A stretch of 64,000 nt of DNA. Origin: Mycobacterium terramassiliense (GTDB taxonomy: Bacteria; Actinomycetota; Actinomycetes; Mycobacteriales; Mycobacteriaceae). Shown one piece after another: positions 27,127-35,908 of the stretch (the first letter of the stretch is position 1; each line of letters starts with the position of its first letter). The notes under the pieces were generated by a model. The model was not told where the DNA came from. It saw nothing but the letters and a program-made list of their open reading frames with translations, and searched no databases. Both the position numbers and the translations under genes were made by a program. Where the stretch lies: the NCBI RefSeq assembly GCF_900157385.1, contig NZ_LT717700.1, positions 1,077,818-1,141,817 on the forward strand. Reading direction: 5' to 3'.

Positions 27127-27273
27127 GCCTTGCTCCCGCCTAATCCCACGCGTTTACGCCTGCTTATTGTGGTCCAGCCGGTGACCCACCCTAGCCTGGC
27201 GACGATGCGGGCCGCCTGCGGCCAGCTGAGGAGCCGGGCAAATCAGCTTAAGCCAGGAGCTTGCGAGGAACGC

Positions 27274-27891
27274 ATGAATAACGTGGGGGTGTTGGTGTTC
27301 GGCGATCGGCGGGTGCCCGGGCCGCTGACCGGCCTGCCGCTGCACCCGGCCGATATCGACGCCGCGATCGGGCCCTACCGGCGGCTGGCGGTCGTCGGCG
27401 CCGACGCCGACCTGGCCGCGGTGCTGACCGGGTTGCTGCGCGCCGACCGGCTCGACGTCGAGGTGGCCTACGTGCCGCCACATCGCACCCGGGCCACCCG
27501 GATCCACGGCCTGCCGGCCGGACGGCGCGCGGCGCGTCGCGCCCGGGCCGGCTCGGCGCACCGGGTGACCCTGATCCGCGACGAGACCGGATCGGTGGTC
27601 GTCGGCCGGGCCGGCTGGGTCCCCGCCGACGGCGCGCGGGTGCTCCGCGGCGAGGCGGTCGTCGACGACGCCAGGCTGTTCGACGGCGAGGTCGCCGCCG
27701 TGCGCATCGAGCCGACGCCGGGCATGCCGGGCCTGCGGGCCTCGATACGCAGGGGCCGGTGGGTGGCGGGCCGCGCGGCCCAGCTGGGCAGCACCGGCGT
27801 CACGGTCGTGCGCGACGGGGTCGCGGCGCCGCGCGTGGTGCGCCGGTCGACGTTCTACCGCAACGTCGAAGGCTGGCTTGTGGTCCGGTAA
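27274..27891 (+). CDS. Conserved mycobacterial hypothetical protein (Rv0358-like)
   Basis: A 205-residue, Arg-rich cytoplasmic protein without a recognised domain. Features are NNVGVLVFGDRRVPGP at the start, a basic patch (RRAARRARAG) near residue 90, and VVRRSTFYRNVEGWLVVR at the C-terminus, shaped like a nucleotide- or RNA-binding protein but unassigned. The ATG at 27274 follows GAGGAACGC. It precedes the M50 protease gene by 9 bp, so they form an operon. Confidence 0.78.
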   Translation: MNNVGVLVFGDRRVPGPLTGLPLHPADIDAAIGPYRRLAVVGADADLAAVLTGLLRADRLDVEVAYVPPHRTRATRIHGLPAGRRAARRARAGSAHRVTLIRDETGSVVVGRAGWVPADGARVLRGEAVVDDARLFDGEVAAVRIEPTPGMPGLRASIRRGRWVAGRAAQLGSTGVTVVRDGVAAPRVVRRSTFYRNVEGWLVVR

Positions 27892-27900
27892 TTTTTCAGC

Positions 27901-28677
27901 GTGAGCTTCCCCGCGCGGCAACACGAATCCGTGCGGCCCAGCCCGATCTTTTTGGGCCTGGTCGCGTTGACGGCGACCGGCGGCGTGCTGGCCTGGCTGG
28001 CCGGATCGAGCGTGCGACCGCTGTCCTACGCCGGGGTCTTCATCTTCGTGATCGCGGGCTGGTTGGTGTCGCTGTGCCTGCACGAATTCGGGCACGCGGT
28101 GACCGCCTGGCGCTTCGGCGATCACGACGTCGCGGTCCGCGGCTATCTGACGCTGGATCCGCGCCGGTACAGCCACCCCGCGCTCTCGCTCGTGCTGCCG
28201 ATGGTGGTGATCCTGCTGGGCGGCATCGGGCTGCCGGGCGCCGCGGTCTACGTGCGGACCTGGTTCATGACCCCGGCTCGACGCACCCTGGTCAGCCTGG
28301 CGGGCCCGGCGGCCAACCTGGTGCTGGCGGTCCTGCTGCTGGCGCTGACCCGGCTGCTTTACGACCCGGCCCACGCGGTGCTGTGGGCGGGGGTGGCGTT
28401 CCTGGGATTCCTTCAGCTGACCGCGGTGCTGCTGAACCTGCTGCCCGTTCCGGGCCTAGACGGCTACGACGCGCTGGAACCGCACCTGAGCCCGGAGACA
28501 CAGCGCGCGCTGGCCCCCGCCAAACAGTGGGGCTTTTTCGTCCTGATTTTCCTGCTGCTGGCGGGCAGCTCGTGGTTCTTCGCGCTGGTGCTCTGGCTGT
28601 TCGACTTCTCCGGCGTGCCGCACTGGCTGGTGTCGGCCGGCAACCAGCTGACCCGGTTCTGGAGCCGCTGGGTCTAA
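27901..28677 (+). CDS. Site-2 protease family (M50) membrane metalloprotease
   Basis: A 258-residue integral membrane protease. The zinc-binding HEFGHAV is at about residues 61-67, inside a membrane segment. The second conserved motif, NLLPVPGLDGYDAL (LDG type), is at about residue 180. Five or six hydrophobic segments are visible. It corresponds to Rv0359, called Rip2 in some work. M50 proteases cut membrane-bound anti-sigma factors or other single-pass proteins; the substrate here is unknown. GTG start directly downstream of the Rv0358-like gene. Confidence 0.88.
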   Translation: MSFPARQHESVRPSPIFLGLVALTATGGVLAWLAGSSVRPLSYAGVFIFVIAGWLVSLCLHEFGHAVTAWRFGDHDVAVRGYLTLDPRRYSHPALSLVLPMVVILLGGIGLPGAAVYVRTWFMTPARRTLVSLAGPAANLVLAVLLLALTRLLYDPAHAVLWAGVAFLGFLQLTAVLLNLLPVPGLDGYDALEPHLSPETQRALAPAKQWGFFVLIFLLLAGSSWFFALVLWLFDFSGVPHWLVSAGNQLTRFWSRWV

Positions 28678-28685
28678 CGGTTGCC

Positions 28686-28709
28686 ATATATGCGTCTTCG
28701 CGCATATAT
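28686..28709. promoter_or_regulatory. Perfect palindrome, likely ArsR/SmtB-type metal operator
   Basis: ATATATGCG (28686-28694) and CGCATATAT (28701-28709) are perfect inverted arms around a 6-bp centre, 9 bp before the ATG of the metal-exporter gene. TATATT (28705-28710) inside the right arm would serve as the -10 box of a leaderless transcript, so a bound dimer would block RNA polymerase. AT-rich 9-6-9 type palindromes of this kind are typical for ArsR/SmtB metal sensors. The regulator is not encoded in the window. Confidence 0.7.
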
Positions 28710-28718
28710 TGCTGGGCT

Positions 28719-29615
28719 ATGGGCGCCGGCCACGATCACACCCCCGCCGAGGGCGACTCGTCGCGGATGATCCCGCGCATGATCGCCGCCGCGGCGATCC
28801 TGGCGGCGTTCTTCCTCGTCGAGTTGACCACCTCGCTGCTGATCAACTCGATCGCGCTGCTGGCCGACGCCGGGCACATGCTGACCGACGTCGTCGCGGT
28901 GTTCATGGGGCTGGCCGCGGTGACCCTGGCCCGCCGCGGCAGCTCGTCGCCCGCGCGCACCTATGGGTGGCATCGGGCGGAGGTGTTCACCGCGGTCGCC
29001 AACGCCGGGCTGCTGGTCGGGGTCTCGCTGTTCATCCTCTGGGAGGCGATCCAGCGGCTTCAGGACACCCCGGCGGTCCCGGGCGTGCCGATGATCGTGG
29101 TCGCGCTGGCCGGCCTGCTGGCCAACCTGGTGGTCGCGCTGCTGCTGCGGTCGCATTCGGCGCAGAGCCTGGCGGTCAAGGGCGCCTACATGGAGGTGGT
29201 CGCCGACAGCGTCGGCAGCCTGGGTGTGCTGATCGCCGGCGTGGTCACCGTGACGACGCGCTGGCCGTACGCCGACGTGGTGGTCGCGGTGTTGGTGGCG
29301 CTGTGGGTGCTGCCCCGGGCCATCTCGCTGGCCCGCGACGCGCTGCGGATCCTCTCCGAGGCGTCGCCGACCCACATCGACGTGGAGGAACTGCGCGGCG
29401 CGCTCGGTGCGGTCGACGGCGTGACCGAGGTGCACGACCTGCACGTGTGGACGCTCTCGCCCGGCAAGGACATGTGCACCGCGCACCTGACCAGCGACGG
29501 CGACTCGGCCCGGGTGCTGCGCGACGCGCGCGCGGTGCTGTCGCAGCGCGGGCTGGACCACGCGACCGTCCAGATCGAGTGCCCGGGCGGCGCCGACTGC
29601 TCCGAGAGTTACTGA
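28719..29615 (+). CDS. Cation diffusion facilitator (Zn/Cd/Co exporter)
   Basis: A 298-residue CDF transporter of the CzcD/ZitB type: cytoplasmic His-rich start (GAGHDHTPAEGD), six membrane segments, and a C-terminal cytoplasmic domain. The metal site residues are in LLADAGHMLTDV (segment 2: HxxxD) and KGAYMEVVADSVGSLG (segment 5, with an unusual Glu/Asp arrangement), with WHRAEVFTA between them. It exports divalent metal in exchange for protons. It is placed between Rv0359- and Rv0360c-like genes, where I recall no such gene in M. tuberculosis. The palindrome at 28686-28709 suggests metal-induced expression. Confidence 0.93.
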   Translation: MGAGHDHTPAEGDSSRMIPRMIAAAAILAAFFLVELTTSLLINSIALLADAGHMLTDVVAVFMGLAAVTLARRGSSSPARTYGWHRAEVFTAVANAGLLVGVSLFILWEAIQRLQDTPAVPGVPMIVVALAGLLANLVVALLLRSHSAQSLAVKGAYMEVVADSVGSLGVLIAGVVTVTTRWPYADVVVAVLVALWVLPRAISLARDALRILSEASPTHIDVEELRGALGAVDGVTEVHDLHVWTLSPGKDMCTAHLTSDGDSARVLRDARAVLSQRGLDHATVQIECPGGADCSESY

Positions 29616-30025
29616 AGCCCCAGCGCCGCGCGGGCCGCCGGGTCGCAGTCGTCGAGCAGGTCCAGGCAGCGCTGGTATTCGTCGGTCTCGCCGATGGCGT
29701 CGGCGGCCTTCGCCAGCGCCGCCACGCAACGCAGGAAGCCCCGGTTGGGCTCGTGCGCATACGGCACCGGCCCGAAGCCCTTCCAGCCGTTGCGCCGCAG
29801 CTGGTCCAGGCCGCGGTGATAACCGGTGCGGGCGTAGGCGTAGGCGGTGACGGCCTTGTCTTCCGCCAGCGCCTCCTCCGCGAGCGCCGCCCAGGCCACC
29901 GACGCCGACGGGTGCGCGGCGGCGACGGAGCTGGGATTTTCGTTGGCGAGCAGCTCCGCCTCGGCATCGCTGTCGCCGGGCAGCAGGATCGGATCGGGTC
30001 CGAGAAGATCTCCCATCGACGTCAT
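29609..30025 (-). CDS. DUF3151 protein
   Basis: A 138-residue cytoplasmic protein of the actinobacterial DUF3151 family (Rv0360c-like). Conserved phrases are LLPGDSDAEAELLANENPSS (from about residue 13), YAYARTGYHRGLDQLRRNGW and VPYAHEPNRGFLRCVAALA. The helical TPR-like character suggests protein binding; function unknown. Its 3' end overlaps the CDF gene by 7 bp. Confidence 0.87.
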   Translation of the reverse strand: MTSMGDLLGPDPILLPGDSDAEAELLANENPSSVAAAHPSASVAWAALAEEALAEDKAVTAYAYARTGYHRGLDQLRRNGWKGFGPVPYAHEPNRGFLRCVAALAKAADAIGETDEYQRCLDLLDDCDPAARAALGLQ

Positions 30026-30072
30026 GGTGTCTATTTTGCCGTCCCACCGGTGCGGGTCGCTAAGCTCCTTGC

Positions 30073-30927
30073 ATGCCCAATCCACCCGAACCCGACCGCG
30101 GCGGCACGCCGAGGCGGCCCGGGTTCGATCCACGCGAATCGCGCAACGAGCCGGGCGCCGAGGCGCCCGGCGGCGAGGGGGCCGAGGGCCAGCCGATGGT
30201 GCCCAACGACCCCGAGACCGAGACCGTGGTCATCAACAAACCCGATCAGGGCGACGATCCCGACGCGGATCCGGACGGGGCGCAACGCGAACGCCGTTTC
30301 ACCGCACCGGGATTCGATGCGAAAGAAACCCAGGTCATCGCCACTTCGGCCGAGCCCGCCACGGAGGTGTTCGCGTCGTCGCCGGCGCCCGAGGGCCCGC
30401 CGCCGCAGCCCGGCGCTCCCCCGAAGGCCGCTGTGCCGCAATCCATTCCGCCCCGCTTGGGGGCCAAGCTGCGGACGACGCGGCAATTCAACTGGGGCTG
30501 GGTGCTGGCGTTGGTGGTGGTCGTGCTGGCGCTGGCGGCGATCGCGATCCTGGGCACGGTGCTGCTCACCCGTAGCAAGCACTCGAAAGTCTCGGAGGAA
30601 GACCAGGTTCGGCACACCATCCAGCAGTACGACGTCGCGGTGCAACGCGGCGACCTGACCGCGCTGCGCACCATCACGTGCGGGAACGCCCGCGACGGGT
30701 ATGTCGATTACGACGAACACGCCTGGCAGGAGACCTACCAGCGGGTGTCGGCGGCCAAGCAGTATCCCGTGATCGCCAGCATCGACCAGGTCGTCGTCAA
30801 CGGCCAGCACGCCGAGGCGAACATCACCACGTTCATGGCCTACGACCCATCGCTGCGTTCGACGCGCAGCCTCGACCTGCAATACCGCGACGACCACTGG
30901 AAGATCTGCCAATCTCCCAGCGGCTAG
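30073..30927 (+). CDS. Single-pass membrane protein with disordered N-terminus (Rv0361-like)
   Basis: A 284-residue protein. Residues 1-135 are Pro/Glu/Asp-rich and probably disordered, with repeated TxTVVI/ETQVIATS-like threonine patches that could be kinase targets. A membrane segment spans about residues 146-168 (LALVVVVLALAAIAILGTVLL). The extracytoplasmic C-terminal 115 residues form an NTF2/DUF4878-like domain (HTIQQYDVAVQRGDLTALRT). TAAGCT at 30061-30066, 6 nt before the ATG, suggests a leaderless mRNA. Function unknown. Confidence 0.82.
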   Translation: MPNPPEPDRGGTPRRPGFDPRESRNEPGAEAPGGEGAEGQPMVPNDPETETVVINKPDQGDDPDADPDGAQRERRFTAPGFDAKETQVIATSAEPATEVFASSPAPEGPPPQPGAPPKAAVPQSIPPRLGAKLRTTRQFNWGWVLALVVVVLALAAIAILGTVLLTRSKHSKVSEEDQVRHTIQQYDVAVQRGDLTALRTITCGNARDGYVDYDEHAWQETYQRVSAAKQYPVIASIDQVVVNGQHAEANITTFMAYDPSLRSTRSLDLQYRDDHWKICQSPSG

Positions 30928-30934
30928 CGTCTGC

Positions 30935-31966
30935 TCAGCCCAGCGACTTCCCGGCGCAGTGCAGGTCGTTGCAGGCCTCCACGACCCGCTGGGTCATGCC
31001 GGTCTCGGCCGTCTTGAGGTACGTGCGCGGGTCGTAGGCCTTCTTGACGCCCACCTCGCCGTCGACCTTGAGCACGCCGTCGTAGTTGGTGAACATGTGA
31101 CCGGCGATCGGGCGGGTGAACGCGTACTGGGTGTCGGTGTCGACGTTCATCTTCACCACCCCGTAGCGCAGCGCCTCCTCGATCTCGGACTTCAGCGAGC
31201 CCGAGCCGCCGTGGAACACGAAGTCGAACGGCTTGGATCCGTCCGGCAGGCCCAATTTGGCCGACGCCACCTGCTGCCCCTGGGCCAGGATGTCGGGGCG
31301 CAGCTTGACGTTGCCGGGCTTGTAGACGCCGTGCACGTTGCCGAACGTCGCCGCCAGCAGGTACTTGCCATGCTCGCCGTGGCCCAGCGCGTCGACCGTC
31401 TTCTCGAAGTCTTCGGGTGTGGTGTAGAGCTTGTCGTTGATCTCGTTGGCGACGCCGTCCTCCTCGCCGCCCACCACACCGATCTCGATCTCCAGGACGA
31501 TCTTGGCCGACGCCGCCTCCTTGAGCAGCTCCTGCGCGATGACCAGGTTCTCGTCGATCGGCACCGCAGAGCCGTCCCACATGTGGGACTGGAACAGGGG
31601 ATCGCCGCCCGCGCTCACCCGTTGCGCCGAGATCGCGAGCAACGGGCGCACGTAGCTGTCGAGTTTGTCCTTGGGGCAGTGGTCGGTGTGCAGCGCGACG
31701 TTGATCGGGTATTTCGCCGCGACGACGCGGGTGAATTCGGCCAGCGCGACGGCGCCGGTGACCATGTCCTTGACCCCGAGGCCGGACGCGAACTCCGCAC
31801 CGCCGGTGGAGAATTGGATGATGCCGTCACTGCCGGCGTCGGCGAAGCCTTTGATCGCGGCGTTGACGGTTTCCGAGGACGTGCAGTTGATGGCCGGGAA
31901 GGCGTAGGAGTTCTCCTTTGCCCGGCCCAGCATCTCGGCGTAGATCTCGGGGCTTGCGATGGGCAT
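30935..31966 (-). CDS. fba: Class II fructose-bisphosphate aldolase
   Basis: A 343-residue zinc-dependent aldolase. It cleaves fructose-1,6-bisphosphate to DHAP and glyceraldehyde-3-phosphate in glycolysis and runs backward in gluconeogenesis. Motifs are YAFPAINCTSSETVNAAIKG at the N-terminus, the zinc ligands in HTDHCPKDKL, DGSAVPIDENL, EIGVVGGEEDGV and the phosphate-binding FHGGSGS. The ATG at 31966 has AGGAGGAG upstream. Length and position match Rv0363c. Confidence 0.97.
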   Translation of the reverse strand: MPIASPEIYAEMLGRAKENSYAFPAINCTSSETVNAAIKGFADAGSDGIIQFSTGGAEFASGLGVKDMVTGAVALAEFTRVVAAKYPINVALHTDHCPKDKLDSYVRPLLAISAQRVSAGGDPLFQSHMWDGSAVPIDENLVIAQELLKEAASAKIVLEIEIGVVGGEEDGVANEINDKLYTTPEDFEKTVDALGHGEHGKYLLAATFGNVHGVYKPGNVKLRPDILAQGQQVASAKLGLPDGSKPFDFVFHGGSGSLKSEIEEALRYGVVKMNVDTDTQYAFTRPIAGHMFTNYDGVLKVDGEVGVKKAYDPRTYLKTAETGMTQRVVEACNDLHCAGKSLG

Positions 31967-32024
31967 GGGCTCCTCCTGGCGACTGGGCCCATCCAGTATC
32001 GCAACAAAGGTATGTTGAAGCATC

Positions 32025-32729
32025 GTGAGCACCACCGTGACGGCCTTGCCGGACATCCTGGACCCGATGTACTGGCTGGGCGCCAATGGCGTCTTCGGAT
32101 CGGCGGTGCTGCCCGGCATCCTGGTCATCGTCTTTATCGAGACCGGGCTGCTGTTTCCGCTGCTCCCGGGCGAATCGCTGCTGTTCACCGGCGGGCTGCT
32201 GGCCGCGCACCCCAACCCGCCCGCGAGCATCTGGGTGCTGGCACCGTCCGTCGCGCTGGTCGCGATCCTGGGCGATCAGACGGGGTACTTCATCGGGCGG
32301 CGGATCGGTCCGGCGCTGTTCAAGAAGGAGGACTCCCGCTTCTTCAAGAAGCACTACGTGACGGAATCCCACGCGTTCTTCGAGAAGTACGGGCCCTGGG
32401 CGGTCATCCTGGCCCGGTTCGCCCCGTTCGTGCGGACGTTTGTCCCGCCGGTGGCCGGGGTGTCGTACATGCGCTACCCGGTGTTCCTCGGGTTCGACAT
32501 CGTCGGCGGCATCCTCTGGGGCGGCGGTGTGACGCTGGCGGGCTACTTCCTGGGCACCGTGCCGTTCGTGCACCAGAACCTGGAAAAGATCATCCTGGGC
32601 ATCCTGTTCGTGTCGCTGATCCCGGCGTTCATCGCCGCCTGGCGCGCCTATCGGGGCCGCCGCCGCGCGGCCGGCGAAGAGACCGACTCAGGACACCCGA
32701 CTTCTGCGGTACGCAACGAAAGCGCCTAG
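32025..32729 (+). CDS. DedA/VTT-family membrane protein
   Basis: A 234-residue DedA (SNARE-associated/VTT) protein. FIETGLLFPLLPGESLLFTGG is the first re-entrant segment; GDQTGYFIGRRIG and RFAPFVRTFVPPVAGVSYMRY are hallmark motifs with the conserved Gly and Arg. DedA proteins act in lipid-carrier (undecaprenyl phosphate) or phospholipid flipping and proton-motive-force maintenance. GTG start; TATGTT lies 8 nt upstream, again suggesting a leaderless transcript. The last 42 bp overlap the end of the convergent acetoacetyl-CoA synthetase gene. Confidence 0.9.
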   Translation: MSTTVTALPDILDPMYWLGANGVFGSAVLPGILVIVFIETGLLFPLLPGESLLFTGGLLAAHPNPPASIWVLAPSVALVAILGDQTGYFIGRRIGPALFKKEDSRFFKKHYVTESHAFFEKYGPWAVILARFAPFVRTFVPPVAGVSYMRYPVFLGFDIVGGILWGGGVTLAGYFLGTVPFVHQNLEKIILGILFVSLIPAFIAAWRAYRGRRRAAGEETDSGHPTSAVRNESA

Positions 32730-34640
32730 CAGGTCCGGCCTGTCGATCGAACTCTGCTGCACGGCCTCGTCCGGCGCGGCCCCGAGCAGGATGCGCTTGA
32801 TCGGGATCTCCAGCCGCTTGCCGGTCAGCGTCCGCGGTATGCCCGGGACGTCCAGGATGTCGTCGGGCACGTGTCGCGGCGAGGCATGCTGGCGGATCTC
32901 GGCGACGATGTTGGACCGCAGCGCGTCGTCGAACTCCACGCCGTCCGCCAGGTGCACGAAAAGCGGCATCCAGTAGCCGCCGTCGTCCAGCTCGACGCCG
33001 ACCACCAGGCAGTCCTGCACCTCCGGCATGCGTTCGACCGCCGTGTAGATCTCCGCGCTGCCCATCCGAACGCCCATGCGATTCAGGGTGGCGTCCGAAC
33101 GGCCGTGTACGACAACCGATCCGCGGTCGCTGATGGTGATCCAGTCCCCGTGGCACCACACGCCCGGGTACTTGTCGAAGTAGGCGGCGCGATAGCGGCT
33201 GCCGTCGTCGTCGTTCCAGAAGGACACGGGCATGGACGGCATCGGCTTGGTCACCACCAGCTCGCCCTCTTCCCCGATGACGGGGTGGCCCTCGCCCTTC
33301 CAGGCCTCGATGGCCGCGCCGAGGCACAGGCACGACAGCTCGCCGGCGACCACGGGCAGGATCGAGCAACCGCCGATGAAGGCCGTGCACACGTCGGTGC
33401 CGCCGCTCATCGAGATCACCGGAACACCGCGGCCGAGTCCCTGTTGGACCCAACGAAATCCGGACGCCGGCAGCGGTGACCCGGTAGATCCCACCGCGCG
33501 CAGGCCATCGAGGGGGTACGACGCACCCGGCGTCAATTCCTTTTTGGCACAGGCCAATAGGTAGCCCGCCCCGGCGCCGAGCACCGTGACGCCGGCGTCG
33601 GCGGCGACGCGCCACAGGCCGTCGGTGCCCGGATGCGTTGGGCTGCCGTCGTACAGCACGATCGTGGCGTCGACCAGCAGGCCGGACACCAGCAGGTTCC
33701 ACATCATCCAGCTGGTCGACGAGTACCACAGGAAGCGGTCGCCGGGGTACAGCTCGAATTGCAGCGTCAGGTACTTCAGGTGCTCCAGCACGACGCCGCC
33801 GTGACCGTGCACGATGCCCTTCGGCTTCCCGGTGGTTCCCGACGAGAACATCACCCACAGCGGGTGGGCGAACGGGACCGGCGTGATGTCAAGGGCGGCG
33901 TGCGCCTGCACGGCCGTGGCCCACGCCACGGTGTCGCCGTCGATGTCGAGCCCGAGCCGCGGCACCACCACGGTGGCCTTCAGCGTCGGCATCGCGTGCC
34001 GGATCGTGGCCAGCTCCGCGCGCCGATCGATCCGCTTGCCCGCGTACACCGAGCCGTCGGTGGCCACCAGCACGGCCGGCTCCACCTGACCCAGCCGGGC
34101 GATCACGCCGTCGACCGACACGTCCTGGTTGCACACCGCCCAGATCGCGCCCACGCTGGCCGCGGCTAGCGCCGCGACGACGGCCTCGGCGACGTTGGGC
34201 AGGTAACCGACGACGGCGTCGCCGGGCGCGACGCCGAGGTTGCGCAGGTAGGTCGCGAACGCCGCCGTCTCGCGCTGCAGCCTCGCCCAGGACCACTCGG
34301 TGGATCCGTCCTCGCCGACGGCGATCAGCGCCGGGCGCTCGTCGGTGGCGTGGCGGAAGATCTCGGTGGCGTAGTTGAGCGTGGCGCCCGGGAACCACTC
34401 GGCGCCGGGCATGGAACGCTCGCCCAGCACCGCGCGGGGCGGGCTGTCCGCCTTGATGTCGAAGTAGGTCCAGACGGCGTCCCAGAACCAGTCGATGTCG
34501 TCCACCGACTTTGCCCACAGGCCTTGGTAGTCGGCATATTCGCCGCGGCCGGTCTCGGCCAGCCAGGTGATGAAGCGGGTGAGGTTGGCGCCGGCAAGCG
34601 TGGCCTCGTCGGGGATCCAGCCGCCGCTGAGTTCGCTCAT
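32688..34640 (-). CDS. Acetoacetyl-CoA synthetase
   Basis: A 650-residue adenylate-forming ligase of the acetoacetate-CoA ligase type. It activates acetoacetate with ATP and CoA. The P-loop MFSSGTTGKPKGIVHGHGG, SGGTDVCTAFIGG, HGDWITISDRGSVVVHGRSD and the catalytic Lys near TLTGKRLEIPIKRI are intact; the N-terminal extension starting WIPDEATLAGANLTRFI is specific for this family. Its start overlaps the upstream GH76 gene (ATGA), a coupling with no obvious metabolic logic. The gene lies between fba/DedA and GH76, where I recall no such gene in M. tuberculosis. Confidence 0.93.
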   Translation of the reverse strand: MSELSGGWIPDEATLAGANLTRFITWLAETGRGEYADYQGLWAKSVDDIDWFWDAVWTYFDIKADSPPRAVLGERSMPGAEWFPGATLNYATEIFRHATDERPALIAVGEDGSTEWSWARLQRETAAFATYLRNLGVAPGDAVVGYLPNVAEAVVAALAAASVGAIWAVCNQDVSVDGVIARLGQVEPAVLVATDGSVYAGKRIDRRAELATIRHAMPTLKATVVVPRLGLDIDGDTVAWATAVQAHAALDITPVPFAHPLWVMFSSGTTGKPKGIVHGHGGVVLEHLKYLTLQFELYPGDRFLWYSSTSWMMWNLLVSGLLVDATIVLYDGSPTHPGTDGLWRVAADAGVTVLGAGAGYLLACAKKELTPGASYPLDGLRAVGSTGSPLPASGFRWVQQGLGRGVPVISMSGGTDVCTAFIGGCSILPVVAGELSCLCLGAAIEAWKGEGHPVIGEEGELVVTKPMPSMPVSFWNDDDGSRYRAAYFDKYPGVWCHGDWITISDRGSVVVHGRSDATLNRMGVRMGSAEIYTAVERMPEVQDCLVVGVELDDGGYWMPLFVHLADGVEFDDALRSNIVAEIRQHASPRHVPDDILDVPGIPRTLTGKRLEIPIKRILLGAAPDEAVQQSSIDRPDLLGAFVAYRRSRVS

Positions 34641-35758
34641 GTCTCGCTCACGGCGGTGACGTTACAGGCGGCCTCCATCAGCATCCAGCCCGATAGCTGA
34701 ACCGACAGATCGCGCTCGGCGATCTCGGAGGCCTCGACCGCGCCCTCGACGAATTGCGCCTCTTCGCCACCCGCCTTGGGCAGCTCGGCGTCGCGGTCCC
34801 AGAACGCGCCGAACAGCGGCAGACCGTCCAGCGTTTGCCGGTAGTCCCAGGCCGATTTCGCCGACGACAGCACGATGGTGCGGGCGGTGTCGCGGGCCAC
34901 CGCGTCGTCGGCGGAGTCGCCCGGCAGGGCGGTGGCGACCAGCGCGAGGTAGCGGGCGGTGATGCCGCCGAAGAGGCCGCCGTCCCCGCCGCCGGCGCCG
35001 CGCAGCACGCCCGACGGCGCCATCTGCTCGCTGACCGCCGCCACCAGCCGATGCACCCGGGCCTGATGCCGGGCCCTGGCTTCGGCGCCGGTGCGCGCGG
35101 CCAGCTCGGTCTCCAGGCCCAGCACGACGCCCTGGCAGTAGGTGTACTGCGCGCGCACCAGCGAGCCGTCCTTGATGCCGTCGAACACCAGGTGCGTGTC
35201 GGGATCGATCAGGGTGCGGTCGATCCAGTCGCTGATCTGGTCGGCCCGCTGCAGGTGCTCGCCGTAGCGGGCGAGGAAGGTTCCCGCGGGCCCATTGGCC
35301 GGGGCGTTGAAGAACTTGTCCTGCTTGCGCCACGGGATGCCGCCGCCGTCGGCGGGTGCCCACGCCTTGACGAATTGGTCGGCCAGCTTGGGCAGCGCGC
35401 GATGGCGCTCGACGCCGGCCAGCCGGGCCGCGCGTTCCAGCGCCAGCGCCAGCCACGCCATGTCGTCGTAGTAGCTGTTGGTCCAGCGCAGGTTGTTGCG
35501 CAGCCGGTGTGAGCGGACCTGGCGGTTGATCATCGTGTGCCGGTGCGGTTGCGGATCGCGCAGCTGCGCGTCGACCAGGCAATCCAGCAGGTGCGCCTGC
35601 CACCAGTAGTGCCAGGTGCCGAACAGCCGGTCGCGCCGCGTCGCCGGCCAGGCCACGACCCCCAGCTGGGTTCCCGGCAGCGCCCACAGCCGCTTCAGGT
35701 GTCGCTGCGCGACAGCGGCTTCGGAGCTGGCCGCCCGGTTGGCCCATCGCTGATCCAT
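34637..35758 (-). CDS. Glycoside hydrolase family 76 protein
   Basis: A 373-residue GH76 (alpha-1,6-mannanase fold) protein. The paired catalytic-type aspartates are in NSYYDDMAWLALALERA near residue 107, followed by GGIPWRKQDKFFNAPANGP and YTYCQGVVLGLE in the barrel. No signal peptide is visible, so it seems cytoplasmic, unlike secreted mannanases; it may act on mannan-like glycoconjugate precursors or be a degenerate relative. ATG at 35758. Corresponds to Rv0365c. The downstream acetoacetyl-CoA synthetase is translationally coupled. Confidence 0.88.
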   Translation of the reverse strand: MDQRWANRAASSEAAVAQRHLKRLWALPGTQLGVVAWPATRRDRLFGTWHYWWQAHLLDCLVDAQLRDPQPHRHTMINRQVRSHRLRNNLRWTNSYYDDMAWLALALERAARLAGVERHRALPKLADQFVKAWAPADGGGIPWRKQDKFFNAPANGPAGTFLARYGEHLQRADQISDWIDRTLIDPDTHLVFDGIKDGSLVRAQYTYCQGVVLGLETELAARTGAEARARHQARVHRLVAAVSEQMAPSGVLRGAGGGDGGLFGGITARYLALVATALPGDSADDAVARDTARTIVLSSAKSAWDYRQTLDGLPLFGAFWDRDAELPKAGGEEAQFVEGAVEASEIAERDLSVQLSGWMLMEAACNVTAVSET

Positions 35759-35800
35759 ACCGCTCGATCCTGCCCTAGCGCGGTGTCGGTCGAGCGTGCG

Positions 35801-35886
35801 GTCTCGGCGTCGCGGGTGCGCCCAGGGCGGGAAAATCGCCGACATCCCGCCGTCCCGGCACACCCGACGCCGCAGGCGCACACTCG
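35801..35886. repeat. Dispersed hairpin repeat, copy C
   Basis: This copy has arms GGCGGGA (35826-35832) and TCCCGCC (35845-35851), preceded by GCGGGTGCGCCCAG and followed by an arm ending GCGCACACTCG. It lies between the divergent GH76 gene and the molybdenum hydroxylase small subunit, immediately upstream of the latter's start region, so it could affect its transcription. Confidence 0.78.
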
Positions 35887-35908
35887 CCGCCGGAGGATGC
35901 TGGAGCCC

